Positions 24,866-34,678 are shown, counted from the first letter of the stretch. The stretch is 64,000 bases of DNA from Streptococcus mitis (GCF_005144795.1 NZ_SWFJ01000004.1:62001-126000), one strand, 5' to 3'. Program-made: numbers and translations. Notes: a model not told the origin generated them from the sequence alone.

Positions 24866-25579
24866 ATGAAACCAGAAACATTTTACAACTTGCTTGCCGA
24901 GCAGAATCTTCCACTTTCGGACCAGCAAAAAGAACAATTTGAACGTTATTTTGAACTCTTGGTCGAGTGGAATGAGAAGATTAATTTGACAGCTATTACG
25001 GACAAGGAAGAAGTTTATCTCAAACATTTTTACGATTCGATTGCACCCATTCTTCAAGGTTTGATTCCCAATGAAACTATCAAACTTCTGGATATTGGAG
25101 CTGGGGCGGGATTTCCTAGTCTACCAATGAAAATCCTCTATCCTAAGCTTGATGTGACCATCATTGATTCACTCAACAAGCGCATCAACTTTCTCCAACT
25201 GTTGGCTCAAGAACTGGATTTGGACGGAGTTCATTTCTACCATGGGCGTGCGGAAGATTTTGCCCAAGACAAGAACTTCCGTGCTCAATATGATTTTGTA
25301 ACAGCTCGTGCTGTAGCCCGCATGCAAGTCTTGTCTGAATTGACAATTCCTTACCTTAAAGTTGGCGGAAAACTATTGGCACTCAAGGCTAGCAATGCGC
25401 CTGAAGAATTATTAGAAGCTAAGAATGCCCTCAACCTCCTCTTCAGTAAAGTCGAAGACAATCTCAGCTACGCCCTAGCGAATGGAGATCCGCGTTATAT
25501 CACAGTGGTGGAAAAGAAAAAAGAAACACCAAATAAATATCCAAGAAAGGCTGGTATGCCCAACAAACGCCCGCTTTAA
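24866..25579 (+). CDS. rsmG: 16S rRNA (guanine527-N7)-methyltransferase
   Basis: 237 residues from ATG 24866 (ribosome site AAGAAGGAAAT). Motif [18 protein letters not shown], acidic [14 protein letters not shown], and [10 protein letters not shown] identify RsmG/GidB. Uses S-adenosylmethionine; its loss gives low-level streptomycin resistance in many bacteria. Confidence 0.97.
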   Translation: MKPETFYNLLAEQNLPLSDQQKEQFERYFELLVEWNEKINLTAITDKEEVYLKHFYDSIAPILQGLIPNETIKLLDIGAGAGFPSLPMKILYPKLDVTIIDSLNKRINFLQLLAQELDLDGVHFYHGRAEDFAQDKNFRAQYDFVTARAVARMQVLSELTIPYLKVGGKLLALKASNAPEELLEAKNALNLLFSKVEDNLSYALANGDPRYITVVEKKKETPNKYPRKAGMPNKRPL

Positions 25580-25597
25580 ATTTTTTAGTAAAAAATA

Positions 25598-25760
25598 TTT
25601 ACAAAGTTCGGAATTTCTGCTATACTATCACAAGCAAAGGTTTTTAATGTCATCCCGTGAGGTGACGAAGACGCAGAAATACTTGAAACTCTTTAAAGTC
25701 TAGATTTTAGAGAAGTCTTACTCTGAGGGCCTATTGCTGTAAAATAATGGGCTCTTTTTT
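25598..25760 (+). promoter_or_regulatory. Promoter and PyrR attenuator of the uracil permease gene
   Basis: Promoter TTTACA (25598), 17 bases, TATACT (25621) with extended TGC. PyrR-binding hairpin around GTCATCCCGTGAGGTGACG (~25649-25668). Terminator GAGGGCCTATT / AATGGGCTC plus TTTTTT (25725-25760) before the gene. Confidence 0.85.
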
Positions 25761-25782
25761 GATGCCCAAAAGTGAGGTTTAT

Positions 25783-27066
25783 ATGAAACAAGAATCAACT
25801 GTTGATTTGTTACTAGACGTTGACCAACGTCCTTCGGCTGGAAAAGGAATTCTCCTTAGTTTCCAACACGTTTTCGCCATGTTTGGTGCGACCATCTTGG
25901 TACCATTGATTTTGGGAATGCCTGTATCTGTTGCCCTTTTTGCTTCAGGTGTTGGAACACTCATCTACATGATCGCAACTGGTTTTAGAGTTCCAGTTTA
26001 TCTAGGATCATCATTCGCCTTTATCACAGCTATGTCGCTAGCTATGAAGGAGCTAGGAGGGGATGTATCAGCTGCACAAACAGGGGTTATCCTTACAGGT
26101 TTTATCTATGTTCTTGTCGCTGCTGGTGTTCGTTTTGCAGGTACAAAATGGATTGATAAACTCTTGCCACCAATCATCATCGGACCTATGATCATCGTTA
26201 TCGGTCTTGGGCTTGCAAGTTCAGCTGTTACCAACGCTGGTCTTGTAGCTGATGGAAATTGGAAAAATGCTCTTGTAGCAGTTGTTACTTTCTTGATTGC
26301 TGCCTTTATCAATACAAAAGGAAAAGGCTTCCTACGAATCATTCCATTCCTCTTTGCCATTATCGGTGGTTACCTCTTCGCACTAACTCTTGGCTTGGTT
26401 GACTTTACACCAGTTCTTAAAGCTAACTGGTTTGAAATTCCTGGTTTCTACTTGCCATTTAGCACAGGTGGTGCCTTTAAAGAATACAATCTTTACTTTG
26501 GTCCAGAAACTATCGCTATCTTGCCAATCGCTATCGTAACAATTTCTGAACATATCGGGGACCATACTGTTTTGGGTCAAATCTGTGGCCGTCAATTCTT
26601 GAAAGAACCAGGTCTTCACCGTACTCTTCTTGGTGACGGTATCGCAACTTCTGTTTCTGCCTTCCTTGGTGGACCAGCAAATACAACTTACGGAGAAAAT
26701 ACAGGGGTTATCGGTATGACTCGTATCGCTTCTGTCTCAGTTATCCGTAACGCTGCCCTTATCGCGATTGCTCTTAGCTTCCTTGGTAAATTTACAGCCT
26801 TGATTTCTACAATCCCAAACGCTGTTCTTGGTGGTATGTCAATCCTTCTCTATGGGGTTATCGCCAGCAACGGTTTGAAAGTCTTGATCAAAGAACGTGT
26901 AGACTTCAGTCAAATGCGTAACCTAATCATCGCAAGTGCTATGTTGGTCCTTGGACTTGGAGGAGCTATCCTTAAACTTGGTCCAGTTACCCTTTCAGGT
27001 ACTGCCCTATCAGCCATGACAGGAATCATCTTGAACTTAATCTTGCCATACGAAAATAAAGACTAA
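25783..27066 (+). CDS. pyrP: Uracil permease (NCS2 family), 427 aa
   Basis: Start ATG 25783 (GTGAGGTTT upstream), placed after the attenuator. Multi-spanning membrane protein with FQHVFAMFGATILVPLILGM, the NCS2 helix SEHIGDHTVLGQI and GGPANTTYGENTGVIGMTR. Imports uracil with protons. PyrR control matches a salvage role with the pyr operon at 13527-19496. Confidence 0.93.
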   Translation: MKQESTVDLLLDVDQRPSAGKGILLSFQHVFAMFGATILVPLILGMPVSVALFASGVGTLIYMIATGFRVPVYLGSSFAFITAMSLAMKELGGDVSAAQTGVILTGFIYVLVAAGVRFAGTKWIDKLLPPIIIGPMIIVIGLGLASSAVTNAGLVADGNWKNALVAVVTFLIAAFINTKGKGFLRIIPFLFAIIGGYLFALTLGLVDFTPVLKANWFEIPGFYLPFSTGGAFKEYNLYFGPETIAILPIAIVTISEHIGDHTVLGQICGRQFLKEPGLHRTLLGDGIATSVSAFLGGPANTTYGENTGVIGMTRIASVSVIRNAALIAIALSFLGKFTALISTIPNAVLGGMSILLYGVIASNGLKVLIKERVDFSQMRNLIIASAMLVLGLGGAILKLGPVTLSGTALSAMTGIILNLILPYENKD

Positions 27067-27079
27067 ACGTCTTGACACA

Positions 27080-27112
27080 AAAAGTCCGCTCAGACAACTG
27101 AGTGGACTTTTC
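27080..27112. terminator. Terminator between pyrP and CPBP gene
   Basis: AAAAGTCC..CTCAG / CTGAG..GGACTTTT hairpin, usable on both strands. Confidence 0.8.
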
Positions 27113-27118
27113 TAATTC

Positions 27119-27877
27119 TTAAGTCCCCCAAGCAACCAATAGATAGATCAGGCTAGAACCAAACATATCTGCTAAAGCATGCATGAAAAAGAATGGAAGG
27201 AGATTTTTAATTTTATATTTGTATAAGAAATAATAGAATAAGCCATAAACTACACCGATTACCAAAGCCCATACTAATCCTTGATAGGTGTGGAAGGAAA
27301 TACGAATAATAGTAGAATAAAGCAAAACCAACCACTTGTGTTTTTCCTTCACTGAAGTCAACAAACCTAGAAAGAAAAACTCTTCATAAAATCCATTAAG
27401 CAAGGCATAGGCAATCACTATCGGGCTGAGAGCTAAGAACTTCCCTATTATTTGCGTGAAATCTATATAGGCAAAAAGGTCTGGATTAAAGTAGTTGTAT
27501 TCACCAGTGAGAGTTGTAACCAAGTCTCCAAACAGTCCCACTAAAGCAAATATAAATGGAACCCAAAAGATAATGGACCAATTCCAGCGAATAGGAAGCT
27601 GTTTAAAATCATAATTTCGAATCAAAAGATAGAGTAAGGTCACAGTCAGCAATATAGTTTGCAGGATAAAATTACTAGAATAAGCCGCACCTTCGCTTGC
27701 AGCCTGTCTAACCGTCCCTACTGTACTTGATGCACCCGTTGGAAACGTATTTGCTAAAAATAGCTCGGTTGAACGAATTATAAACTGACCAAACATTATG
27801 ATCGTAATAATCACAATGTCAAACCATCTCAAGTATTTTAGAGGTTTAGATGGATGTATTTTTTTAAAAATATTCAT
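27119..27877 (-). CDS. CPBP (CAAX/Abi) family intramembrane metalloprotease, 252 aa
   Basis: Multi-spanning protein with the three family motifs in order: NGFYEEFFFLGLL (paired Glu, though the usual Arg is Phe/Leu), RISFHTYQGL, and MHALADMFGS. Related proteins process peptides or give bacteriocin self-immunity; substrate unknown. Very Phe/Ile/Leu rich. Confidence 0.85.
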   Translation of the reverse strand: MNIFKKIHPSKPLKYLRWFDIVIITIIMFGQFIIRSTELFLANTFPTGASSTVGTVRQAASEGAAYSSNFILQTILLTVTLLYLLIRNYDFKQLPIRWNWSIIFWVPFIFALVGLFGDLVTTLTGEYNYFNPDLFAYIDFTQIIGKFLALSPIVIAYALLNGFYEEFFFLGLLTSVKEKHKWLVLLYSTIIRISFHTYQGLVWALVIGVVYGLFYYFLYKYKIKNLLPFFFMHALADMFGSSLIYLLVAWGT

Positions 27878-27980
27878 ATTTTCTCCAGGTATTCTATACT
27901 TATATAAATATTTTAAGAAAAAAAGCTTAAACTTTTATAAAATTTCATTAATTCATTTAGATTCAAAAGCTTTTATTAGT

Positions 27981-28008
27981 AAAAATAACCCCTCTTTAAG
28001 AGTGGTTA
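27981..28008 (-). terminator. Terminator of the cppA-hydrolase-EamA operon
   Basis: AACCaCTCTT / AGAGgGGTT with TTATTTTTA after it, reading leftward. Confidence 0.65.
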
Positions 28009-28029
28009 TCATCTACTTTCATTTTTTGT

Positions 28030-28926
28030 TTATTTCTCTAACAATAAATCTTTCAAAGAAATCAGAGTTACTGCAATTAAAATCATTGCCATGCCAAGAA
28101 AATCAATGGGATAAAATTGTTCATTCATAATTAGGAAGGCAAAGAAAACCGCAGAGATTGGCTCAATTGAAGCCAACAAACTTGACTTAACCGGTCCTAT
28201 CAGACTGGTTCCCTTTAAGAAGGCTGTATAGGCAAAGACAGTCCCGATAAGGATAATACCCGCAAATGCAAGAAGAAAATCAAGACTAGTTGGGATAGCA
28301 ATCTGTAGAACTCCTGTAAAAGGAAGGGCGACAAAACCTGCTATGACCATTCCCACACCAATGACCAAACTACTCCCCCACTTCTTAATCAAGGCTATGG
28401 GCAAAATGATATAAAGTGCGTAAGTCAGAGCAGAAAAGAGACCCCAGAACAGACCTGCAGGTGTCATAGATAACTGGTCCAACTGCCCATGAGTGGCGAT
28501 CAGGAAGGTTCCTCCAATGGCTAATATGATAGAAACAATCTCTGCCAGAGTCGGCGCCACCTTATCCTTGATACAGCTATAAATCAAAATCCCGACAGGA
28601 CAAACATACTGAAGCACTGTCGCGGTACCTGCATTGGTCTCCTGAATAGCAGTTAGATAGGCAAATTGATTGAGGAAGAGGCCAATCAGAGCAAAAATGA
28701 GAAGAGACAGCAAACTTTTTCTATCCTTTAAAAAGGCCAGCATTCTATCCTTTGCAGTAGCATAAGCCAAGACCATGAGAATCCCACCAGCGATTAAAAG
28801 TCGTAAGTTAGTTAAAACCAGAGACGAAATTCCATGTGCCATCAGGTATTGGCCACTCGTTCCTGACAAGCCCCAAGCAATACCAGCCACAACTGTTAAT
28901 AGAGTCCCTTTTAAACCGTTTGACAT
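28030..28926 (-). CDS. EamA/DMT-family transporter, 298 aa
   Basis: Start ATG 28926 with AAGGAGAGAC upstream, 8 bases after the hydrolase stop. Ten hydrophobic segments in two EamA repeats, beginning LLTVVAGIAWGLSGTSGQYL and AGLFWGLFSALTYALYIILP. Drug/metabolite exporter family; substrate unknown. Confidence 0.92.
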   Translation of the reverse strand: MSNGLKGTLLTVVAGIAWGLSGTSGQYLMAHGISSLVLTNLRLLIAGGILMVLAYATAKDRMLAFLKDRKSLLSLLIFALIGLFLNQFAYLTAIQETNAGTATVLQYVCPVGILIYSCIKDKVAPTLAEIVSIILAIGGTFLIATHGQLDQLSMTPAGLFWGLFSALTYALYIILPIALIKKWGSSLVIGVGMVIAGFVALPFTGVLQIAIPTSLDFLLAFAGIILIGTVFAYTAFLKGTSLIGPVKSSLLASIEPISAVFFAFLIMNEQFYPIDFLGMAMILIAVTLISLKDLLLEK

Positions 28927-28934
28927 GTCTCTCC

Positions 28935-29870
28935 TTACTCTTCTTTGCGAATCAAGTCCATCACTTGATTGCGGTCTACAATCCACTGAGCTCTCTCATC
29001 CTTTTCATAGGTACGGTTGGATAGGAAAATAGCCGCTTCTTTCTTCTGACGATTCCACATGATAAAGGTACCCGTATAGCCCGTATGGTCTAGCCAATCT
29101 CCTTCTAAATTCCATGCTAAAGAACGTTCCTTGTCATCCAAAGGTGAAAAATTTTGACTCAAGTCTCTTGCAAAATCATCTGCTAAATAGTGTTCTAAAA
29201 AGATTTGTAAATCCTTTACAGTCGAAAATAAACCAGCACTACCTGCATGTCTGCCCAGGAGACGAGCTTTGGGATCATGTACCATACCAGCCTCTACACC
29301 TCTGACTGTGGGAACAGCAAGCTCAACCGGCCCAAACTGGGTTTCATTCATTCCCCAAGGATTAAAAACTTGCTCCTGTAAAATCAAATCCAAGTCTTGA
29401 TTAAAGATTCTTTCCAAAACAAAGCCCAAAAGCAAAAAATGGACATCTGAATAAAGAAAGGCTGGCTGATTTCGTCTGTTGAGATGAAACATCGCTTCCT
29501 TTAATTCTGAGGCTATTAAAAGATCACGATTGGGAATAAACGGATCAAGGTCTGTAGCGTGAGTTAAGAGCTGACGAATAGTAATATCTGGATAAGCACT
29601 TTCAGGTAAAAAATCGGTTACTGGTCTGTCAATATCTAATTGACCTCTTTCCCACAAAAAGGTACAAACTGTGCCAACCCCAACAACCTTGCTGACACTG
29701 GCTAGGTCATAAACTAGACCTGCCTCAGTCTCCAAGCCATGCTCTGGGTCACTCTGGCCTAAATAGAACTCCGTCCATTGATTGTCCTTAAAATATGCAA
29801 AAGAGGCTCCGGGATAAATCCCTGCCTCGATTTGTTCTTCTATTTTTTTAATAATCTTGGTCCACTTCAT
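28935..29870 (-). CDS. Beta-lactamase-like serine hydrolase, 311 aa
   Basis: Class C/penicillin-binding fold with YDLASVSKVVGVGTV (SxxK, catalytic Ser), RQLLTHATDLDPF, YSDVHFLLLG (Tyr of YxN-like) and GHTGYTG-type DHTGYTGTF near the C-terminus. No signal peptide, so probably cytoplasmic; the family includes esterases and D-peptidases. Overlaps the cppA stop by 4 bases. Confidence 0.88.
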   Translation of the reverse strand: MKWTKIIKKIEEQIEAGIYPGASFAYFKDNQWTEFYLGQSDPEHGLETEAGLVYDLASVSKVVGVGTVCTFLWERGQLDIDRPVTDFLPESAYPDITIRQLLTHATDLDPFIPNRDLLIASELKEAMFHLNRRNQPAFLYSDVHFLLLGFVLERIFNQDLDLILQEQVFNPWGMNETQFGPVELAVPTVRGVEAGMVHDPKARLLGRHAGSAGLFSTVKDLQIFLEHYLADDFARDLSQNFSPLDDKERSLAWNLEGDWLDHTGYTGTFIMWNRQKKEAAIFLSNRTYEKDERAQWIVDRNQVMDLIRKEE

Positions 29871-30592
29871 ACTTCTTCAAACCACAATTCAACATTATTT
29901 CGATCTTTACCAAGGAAGAATTTTTCAGACTTAGGAATAAAATATTCGGTAGACTCAAATTTCTTGCGAAGACTTGCTATATCAAGTTCATTGACCAAGA
30001 ACTTAAGCATAGATAAGTCCCAAGTAACCGTATTGTCTACAGTCAAATCCTGCCCCTGTGCTGGGATAAAATCAAGTGATGTCCCAATTTCAGATAGTTC
30101 CAAGAAACTTTCGACATCAGTTGGGAGGTGTAATTCCATAGAAATCTCAAATTTACTTAAAGAAATTAATTCCAAGTCTGTTTGAAATTCAGGCTTTTCT
30201 TCTACTTCTCCTAGACTTTCTCTATCATCTTCCGCATGAATCAAAACCAAATCATCTTCTGGAGAGTAAATTTCAAAAGCGTAGCCATTCTGCCCCTTAT
30301 ATAATTTATGAATCGAATCTGTTTTAGATAAGAGTCCTTCAATTTCTAAGGGATTTTCCACCTTGACAATTAATCTAGCTAATTTTTTTCTTCCCTCCAC
30401 CTTACGAGTACGCATACTTGGAGCTTCTTCTAAAACCAGCTTTTCTAGACCTGTTTGATCACCTAGTGACAGAAAGGCTGACTCTTCTAACAAGGCCTTC
30501 ATACCAAGGGTCTCTATATAAAATATTTCATTTAATTTTCTATTATTAACTTTTAAAGTAGGAATAATCCGTACAATCTGATTTACATTCAT
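29867..30592 (-). CDS. cppA: CppA-family protein, 241 aa
   Basis: Start ATG 30592 chosen because GGAGGAG lies 5 bases upstream (the in-frame ATG at 30604 contains that site). MNVNQIVRIIPTLKVNNRKL, two glyoxalase/VOC-like halves (~1-115, ~135-240). Named after the C3-degrading protein of pneumococcus; biochemical role is uncertain. First gene of a tightly packed three-gene operon. Confidence 0.85.
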   Translation of the reverse strand: MNVNQIVRIIPTLKVNNRKLNEIFYIETLGMKALLEESAFLSLGDQTGLEKLVLEEAPSMRTRKVEGRKKLARLIVKVENPLEIEGLLSKTDSIHKLYKGQNGYAFEIYSPEDDLVLIHAEDDRESLGEVEEKPEFQTDLELISLSKFEISMELHLPTDVESFLELSEIGTSLDFIPAQGQDLTVDNTVTWDLSMLKFLVNELDIASLRKKFESTEYFIPKSEKFFLGKDRNNVELWFEEV

Positions 30593-30683
30593 AAACTCCT
30601 CCAACTCTTTTATTTTAAAGGATTTTAGAATTTTTTACAAGATATTATGCTCAAATTTACCTATTTTTCGTAAAAATTTCACC

Positions 30684-30712
30684 TAAAAAACCGAGGATTT
30701 CCTCGGTTTCAA
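30684..30712 (-). terminator. Aquaporin gene terminator
   Basis: AACCGAGGA / TCCTCGGTT followed leftward by TTTTTT. Confidence 0.8.
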
Positions 30713-30716
30713 TTTC

Positions 30717-31622
30717 TTATAGGTAAAGGAATTTGAAGATAGCTACTGCCGCAATTGCTGCTGCGATAGGTGCTACTACTGGTACCCAAGAATACCACCA
30801 TTTTGAATCACCTTTGTGCTCACCAAGAACTGATTTTGGAAGGAAAGCATGAAGGAGACGTGGTCCCAAGTCACGGGCTGGGTTCAAGGCAGGCCCTGTA
30901 GGTCCACCAAGTGATGTTACCAAGGCCATAACAAGGAATCCAAGTGCCAAGTGAGCAATTCCAAGACCAGATGTCATAAATGGAGCTACTTGTTCTTTAG
31001 CTTGGTCAAGCGCTGCTGTTACTTGTTCTTGAGGAATGGTTTGACCTTGAGTAGTTGCTTGTGTAACTTGAGCATTAATAGCTGCTTGTGCTTTTGATAC
31101 TAGTTCAGCACCAAAGAAGTTTTTAGTTAATCCAAGAGCTGCAAAGAACAGAACAAATGAACCGATAAACTCGTTTACAAAACCGTTAACAGTTGCTGCA
31201 AAGCGTGATTCTTTTGTACCTTGATCCAAACTTGAAATTGTTGAGAAAGTACCCAAAATGTTGTTAGGATTTTCAGTTTTCAAGTAATATGGACGATGTG
31301 TTGCAACAACTAATGCTTGTCCGAAGATTGCTCCCAACACTTGCATAATGATGTAAGGTGCAACTTGAGCCCATGGGAAAAGACCGCTAACTGCAAGACC
31401 TAGAGTGAAGGCTGGGTTGATGTGGTTACCAGATACATTACCAAACATCAAGGCTGGGATCATAACCCCCATACCGTAACCAACAGCGATAACGAGCCAG
31501 CCACTTTGGTGACCTTTCGTACCTTTAAGTTCAACGTTGGCAACTGCACCATTTCCAAGAATGATCAAAAGAGCAGTAGCCAAAAATTCAGTGGCATATT
31601 TAATTGCCCATGTGAAATCCAT
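30717..31622 (-). CDS. Aquaglyceroporin (GlpF/Gla-like), 301 aa
   Basis: Both NPA motifs: NVSGNHINPAFTLGL and GPALNPARDLGPRL; Asp after the second NPAR marks a glycerol-conducting type. At 301 residues it is longer than GlpF because of a Gln/Ala-rich insert of ~50 residues (near 145-210: KAQAAINAQVTQATTQG) between membrane segments. Single gene with a terminator. Confidence 0.93.
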   Translation of the reverse strand: MDFTWAIKYATEFLATALLIILGNGAVANVELKGTKGHQSGWLVIAVGYGMGVMIPALMFGNVSGNHINPAFTLGLAVSGLFPWAQVAPYIIMQVLGAIFGQALVVATHRPYYLKTENPNNILGTFSTISSLDQGTKESRFAATVNGFVNEFIGSFVLFFAALGLTKNFFGAELVSKAQAAINAQVTQATTQGQTIPQEQVTAALDQAKEQVAPFMTSGLGIAHLALGFLVMALVTSLGGPTGPALNPARDLGPRLLHAFLPKSVLGEHKGDSKWWYSWVPVVAPIAAAIAAVAIFKFLYL

Positions 31623-31736
31623 TTGATAGATTCTCCTTAAAATTTTTTAGACAATCCTTATTCTATCAATTTTTATATCTTTTAGCAACAGGTTTTCTAA
31701 AAGATTAACTGGGAAAACGCTTTAATTCAGGAAATT

Positions 31737-31773
31737 TAAAAAGACTTAACAAATAAAGCTTGTTAAGTCTTCA
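31737..31773 (-). terminator. Terminator of ATP-grasp/esterase operon
   Basis: AAGACTTAACAA / TTGTTAAGTCTT with TTTTTAAA following leftward. Confidence 0.8.
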
Positions 31774-31780
31774 TATTCTA

Positions 31781-32944
31781 TTATTGACGTTGTCCGAAAT
31801 CTGCAATCATCTGCTCCATTTCTTGTCGACTCGGAGTTGTCAGCATATAAAGGTAATCTCCTTGAAGTTCCGCGAAGGCCGCTGGCATGATTTTTTTAAC
31901 CTTGAACTGCTGACTATATTTGGCAAGCAAGTCCTCCTCAGAATAGACATAGTGAGCATTTGCACGACGTGATGTAGCCAAACAATACTGAGGTTCAAAT
32001 TCTGACGCTGGGAACTCTTCTCCTGCGACTATAGCCGCATAGCCACGATAGAGGTCCAAGGAATGGGCAAAATTATAAACATCAATGGTAAAACCACCTG
32101 CAGGGCGGTTATTGTACTCGATGGCAATATAATCATCCTCCTCACGGAAGAACTCAATATGGAAGAAACGTTCTTTCATACCAAATTCCTTAACAATCGC
32201 TTCACCATACTTGCGAAGTTTGGTCTCCATATCCTTGAGAACGTAATAAGAATTGTCCATCTTGTAAATCATGAGATCAAGCGGTGTATAGGCGTAGTCA
32301 AAAGTTGTTGAAAAGACAATCTTACCATCCTTGTCTACGAGCCCGTCAAAGGTACAGATTTCGCTGGAAGTGACAAATTTTTCAAAGAAATAAACGGTCG
32401 AATGGTCCCATTCTTGCTTGAAGTGATTGATATCGTCCTCTGTCTCAAGCTTAAAGGTGGCGGCCGCTCCCACTCCGTTATCAGGTTTGGCAATCATTGG
32501 TAGACCGATTTCTTTCACAGCTTGATTAACATCAGCTTCCGTCTTGATAACTGCTCCAGGTACCACAGGGACACCTGCTTTTTTGAAGAGTTTCTTCATT
32601 TCAGACTTAAATTTCGTCTTTTTGAGATCCTCTGGTTTGGCACCAAAGACATTGAATTGTTCTCTGAGTGTTGCATCCAGCTCAAGCCAATATTCATTAT
32701 GAGACTCGATGCGGTCAATTGGCCCATGTTTATAAAAGAGAAAAGCAACTGCACGCTTGACTTCATCTACATTTTCAAGATTATCTACACGGAAATACTC
32801 GGTTAAGCTATTGCGCAAGTGCTCATCCAGTTGCTCGTAAGGCTCTTGACCAATTCCCAAGACTGTGATGCCTTTATTAGCTAGTTCAATGGTAAACTGT
32901 TGAAAATTTTGGGGATAGTAGGGAGAAATAACAAGGTAATTCAT
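31781..32944 (-). CDS. ATP-grasp family ligase, 387 aa
   Basis: ATP-grasp core: VVPGAVIKTEADVNQAVKEI, IGLPMIAKPDNGVGAAATFK (ATP Lys), FVTSSEICTFDGLVDKDGK, and metal-binding EYNNRPAGGFTIDVYN. Such proteins join a carboxylate to an amine using ATP. Lies 12 bases after an esterase gene and two genes after another; the trio may make and process an ester- or amide-linked small compound. Substrate unknown. Confidence 0.88.
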   Translation of the reverse strand: MNYLVISPYYPQNFQQFTIELANKGITVLGIGQEPYEQLDEHLRNSLTEYFRVDNLENVDEVKRAVAFLFYKHGPIDRIESHNEYWLELDATLREQFNVFGAKPEDLKKTKFKSEMKKLFKKAGVPVVPGAVIKTEADVNQAVKEIGLPMIAKPDNGVGAAATFKLETEDDINHFKQEWDHSTVYFFEKFVTSSEICTFDGLVDKDGKIVFSTTFDYAYTPLDLMIYKMDNSYYVLKDMETKLRKYGEAIVKEFGMKERFFHIEFFREEDDYIAIEYNNRPAGGFTIDVYNFAHSLDLYRGYAAIVAGEEFPASEFEPQYCLATSRRANAHYVYSEEDLLAKYSQQFKVKKIMPAAFAELQGDYLYMLTTPSRQEMEQMIADFGQRQ

Positions 32945-32956
32945 AGGTAACTCCTT

Positions 32957-33697
32957 TTATAAATAGAGATTGCCGAGGAAATAAGGCATTTGTTTGCGCC
33001 ACCATTCCCAGTCGTGGGCGACATCATGTCCCCATTCAGCAAACCAGGCTGGAATTTGTTTCTGGTCAAAGGCTTCTTTAAGCTTGTAGAAGGATGGCAA
33101 GCCATCTTGTTCCCAGGCACCGAGACCCGTACAAAGCACAATCTCTGCCTGACGATAACGGTCAATAAACCAGCCGTCGTTCTGGTTCCAGATATAATCT
33201 ACTGGAGAATTTTGGTAAATAGCATCGTCATTGTAGTAATCGCCGACAAAGAAACGTGCATCGTAAACTCCACTAAGAGCAATTACTTTGGTAAAGACAT
33301 CTGGATGTTGGAGGAAGAAATTGACAGCATGATAGGCGCCCATCGAGCAACCCGTCGTCATCATGCCATCAAACCAACCTGTCTTGTGCTTGATAAAAGG
33401 AATGGCCTCCTCAATCACATAGCGTTCGTAGGCACGGTGCATCTCTGCTTGATCGTGACCATTTTTCCAAGTGGCCAACCAGCTCTCACTGTCTACACTA
33501 GATAGGGTAAAGAACTGGACACGGCCTTCCTCGATAAAGGAAGCACAGGCATCAATCATGCCAAAATCATAGTATTCGTTGTGACTACCACCTGATGAAG
33601 CAAAGACCACAACTGGAATCCCAGCATGTCCATAACGGTTGAGGTACATTTCACGGTTGAGGTGACTACTCCAGTGGCTAAGGTCTTCAATATGCAT
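32957..33697 (-). CDS. Alpha/beta-hydrolase esterase, 246 aa
   Basis: Nucleophile elbow TTGCSMGAYHAVNFF (GxSxG), acidic ALSGVYDARFF region and C-terminal His in EWGHDVAHDWEWWR. Resembles the esterase D/putative esterase family. No signal peptide. Middle gene of the three-gene operon. Confidence 0.88.
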   Translation of the reverse strand: MHIEDLSHWSSHLNREMYLNRYGHAGIPVVVFASSGGSHNEYYDFGMIDACASFIEEGRVQFFTLSSVDSESWLATWKNGHDQAEMHRAYERYVIEEAIPFIKHKTGWFDGMMTTGCSMGAYHAVNFFLQHPDVFTKVIALSGVYDARFFVGDYYNDDAIYQNSPVDYIWNQNDGWFIDRYRQAEIVLCTGLGAWEQDGLPSFYKLKEAFDQKQIPAWFAEWGHDVAHDWEWWRKQMPYFLGNLYL

Positions 33698-33717
33698 TTG
33701 CTTTCTCCTTTTCTAGC

Positions 33718-34542
33718 TTACCATTTCTCTGCAAAAAATCTCAGACAGTCTGGTAAATTATCCGACCAAGGGATTTCACTATGAATAGCACCAGACTGAA
33801 CTTTCAAGACAAGATTATCCAGATGAACTCCCCCAGCAATCAAATCATGGTAATAGCGAAGCGACGAGTCGATATAGGCTTGTTTGATATTGCCAGCCAT
33901 CAGGGTCTTGTCTGTGTCATCTGCTTCTTCTGTTCCTACATAGATGAAGATGCGCTGGTCAGGCGACAGTTTTTGGCGCTCGATATAACGGTTAAATGCT
34001 TCTTGGTGGAGCCAGTTTGCAGATGAAAAGACGCCTAGGCAACCAATTTGGTCTTGGTATTCCAAACCGATAAATTGGGTAATATTGCCTCCTAGTGAGG
34101 AACCAATCATAGCCGTATGCTGGCGGTCAGCTTTGGTACGGTAAGTCTCATCGATAAAAGGTTTGACCACATCCATGACAAACTCGGCATACTCCACACC
34201 TTTACCACCAAACTGCTGCCCCGGAATAGGAGATTCTTGGAACTTCCAAGCCGCATACTCATTCATCCGCCCCATACCATCATTATCAATAGCAACGACA
34301 ATCATGCGACTGATATCAGGATTACGCTTGATGGCTGGGATAATCTTCCACGAGTGACCAATGAAAGATTCTTTACTATAAAAGACATTTTGCCCATCAT
34401 GAAAGTAAACAACAGGATAAGAACGATCAGTGTCTTTCTCATAATCTTTAGGAAGAAGAACACGTACACGGCGCTCCTTACCAGTGTAAGGAACCTTGAG
34501 TTTGTGTTCTTTCATTTTTAAATAAAAGTAGGATTGATTCAT
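33718..34542 (-). CDS. Alpha/beta-hydrolase (putative esterase, YbbA-like), 274 aa
   Basis: GSSLGGNITQF elbow (GxSxG), YFHDGQNVFYSKESF oxyanion region, catalytic His near SGAIHSEIPWSDN. Start ATG 34542 preferred (GAGAG 10 bases upstream); a TTG at 34566 is possible. First gene of the operon with the second esterase and ATP-grasp protein. Confidence 0.85.
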   Translation of the reverse strand: MNQSYFYLKMKEHKLKVPYTGKERRVRVLLPKDYEKDTDRSYPVVYFHDGQNVFYSKESFIGHSWKIIPAIKRNPDISRMIVVAIDNDGMGRMNEYAAWKFQESPIPGQQFGGKGVEYAEFVMDVVKPFIDETYRTKADRQHTAMIGSSLGGNITQFIGLEYQDQIGCLGVFSSANWLHQEAFNRYIERQKLSPDQRIFIYVGTEEADDTDKTLMAGNIKQAYIDSSLRYYHDLIAGGVHLDNLVLKVQSGAIHSEIPWSDNLPDCLRFFAEKW

Positions 34543-34595
34543 TGTCAGAAAACTCTCTATATTCAAAATTTTATCTCATTATATCACAATTATAG

Positions 34596-34643
34596 AAAAA
34601 AAGTTAGCTTTGCTTCCATTTTTGGATTAAAAACTAACTTTTT
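34596..34643 (-). terminator. thiI terminator
   Basis: AAAAAGTTAG / CTAACTTTTTTT with a long loop, leftward T run of seven. Confidence 0.65.
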
Positions 34644-34678
34644 CATTTATTTTTCTAAATTCTTTTGGATTTTCTGAA

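Noticed and set aside
32990..33505. 171-codon plus-strand frame opposite the esterase gene
   Set aside because: The minus-strand frame has clear esterase motifs and a ribosome site; the plus frame has neither.
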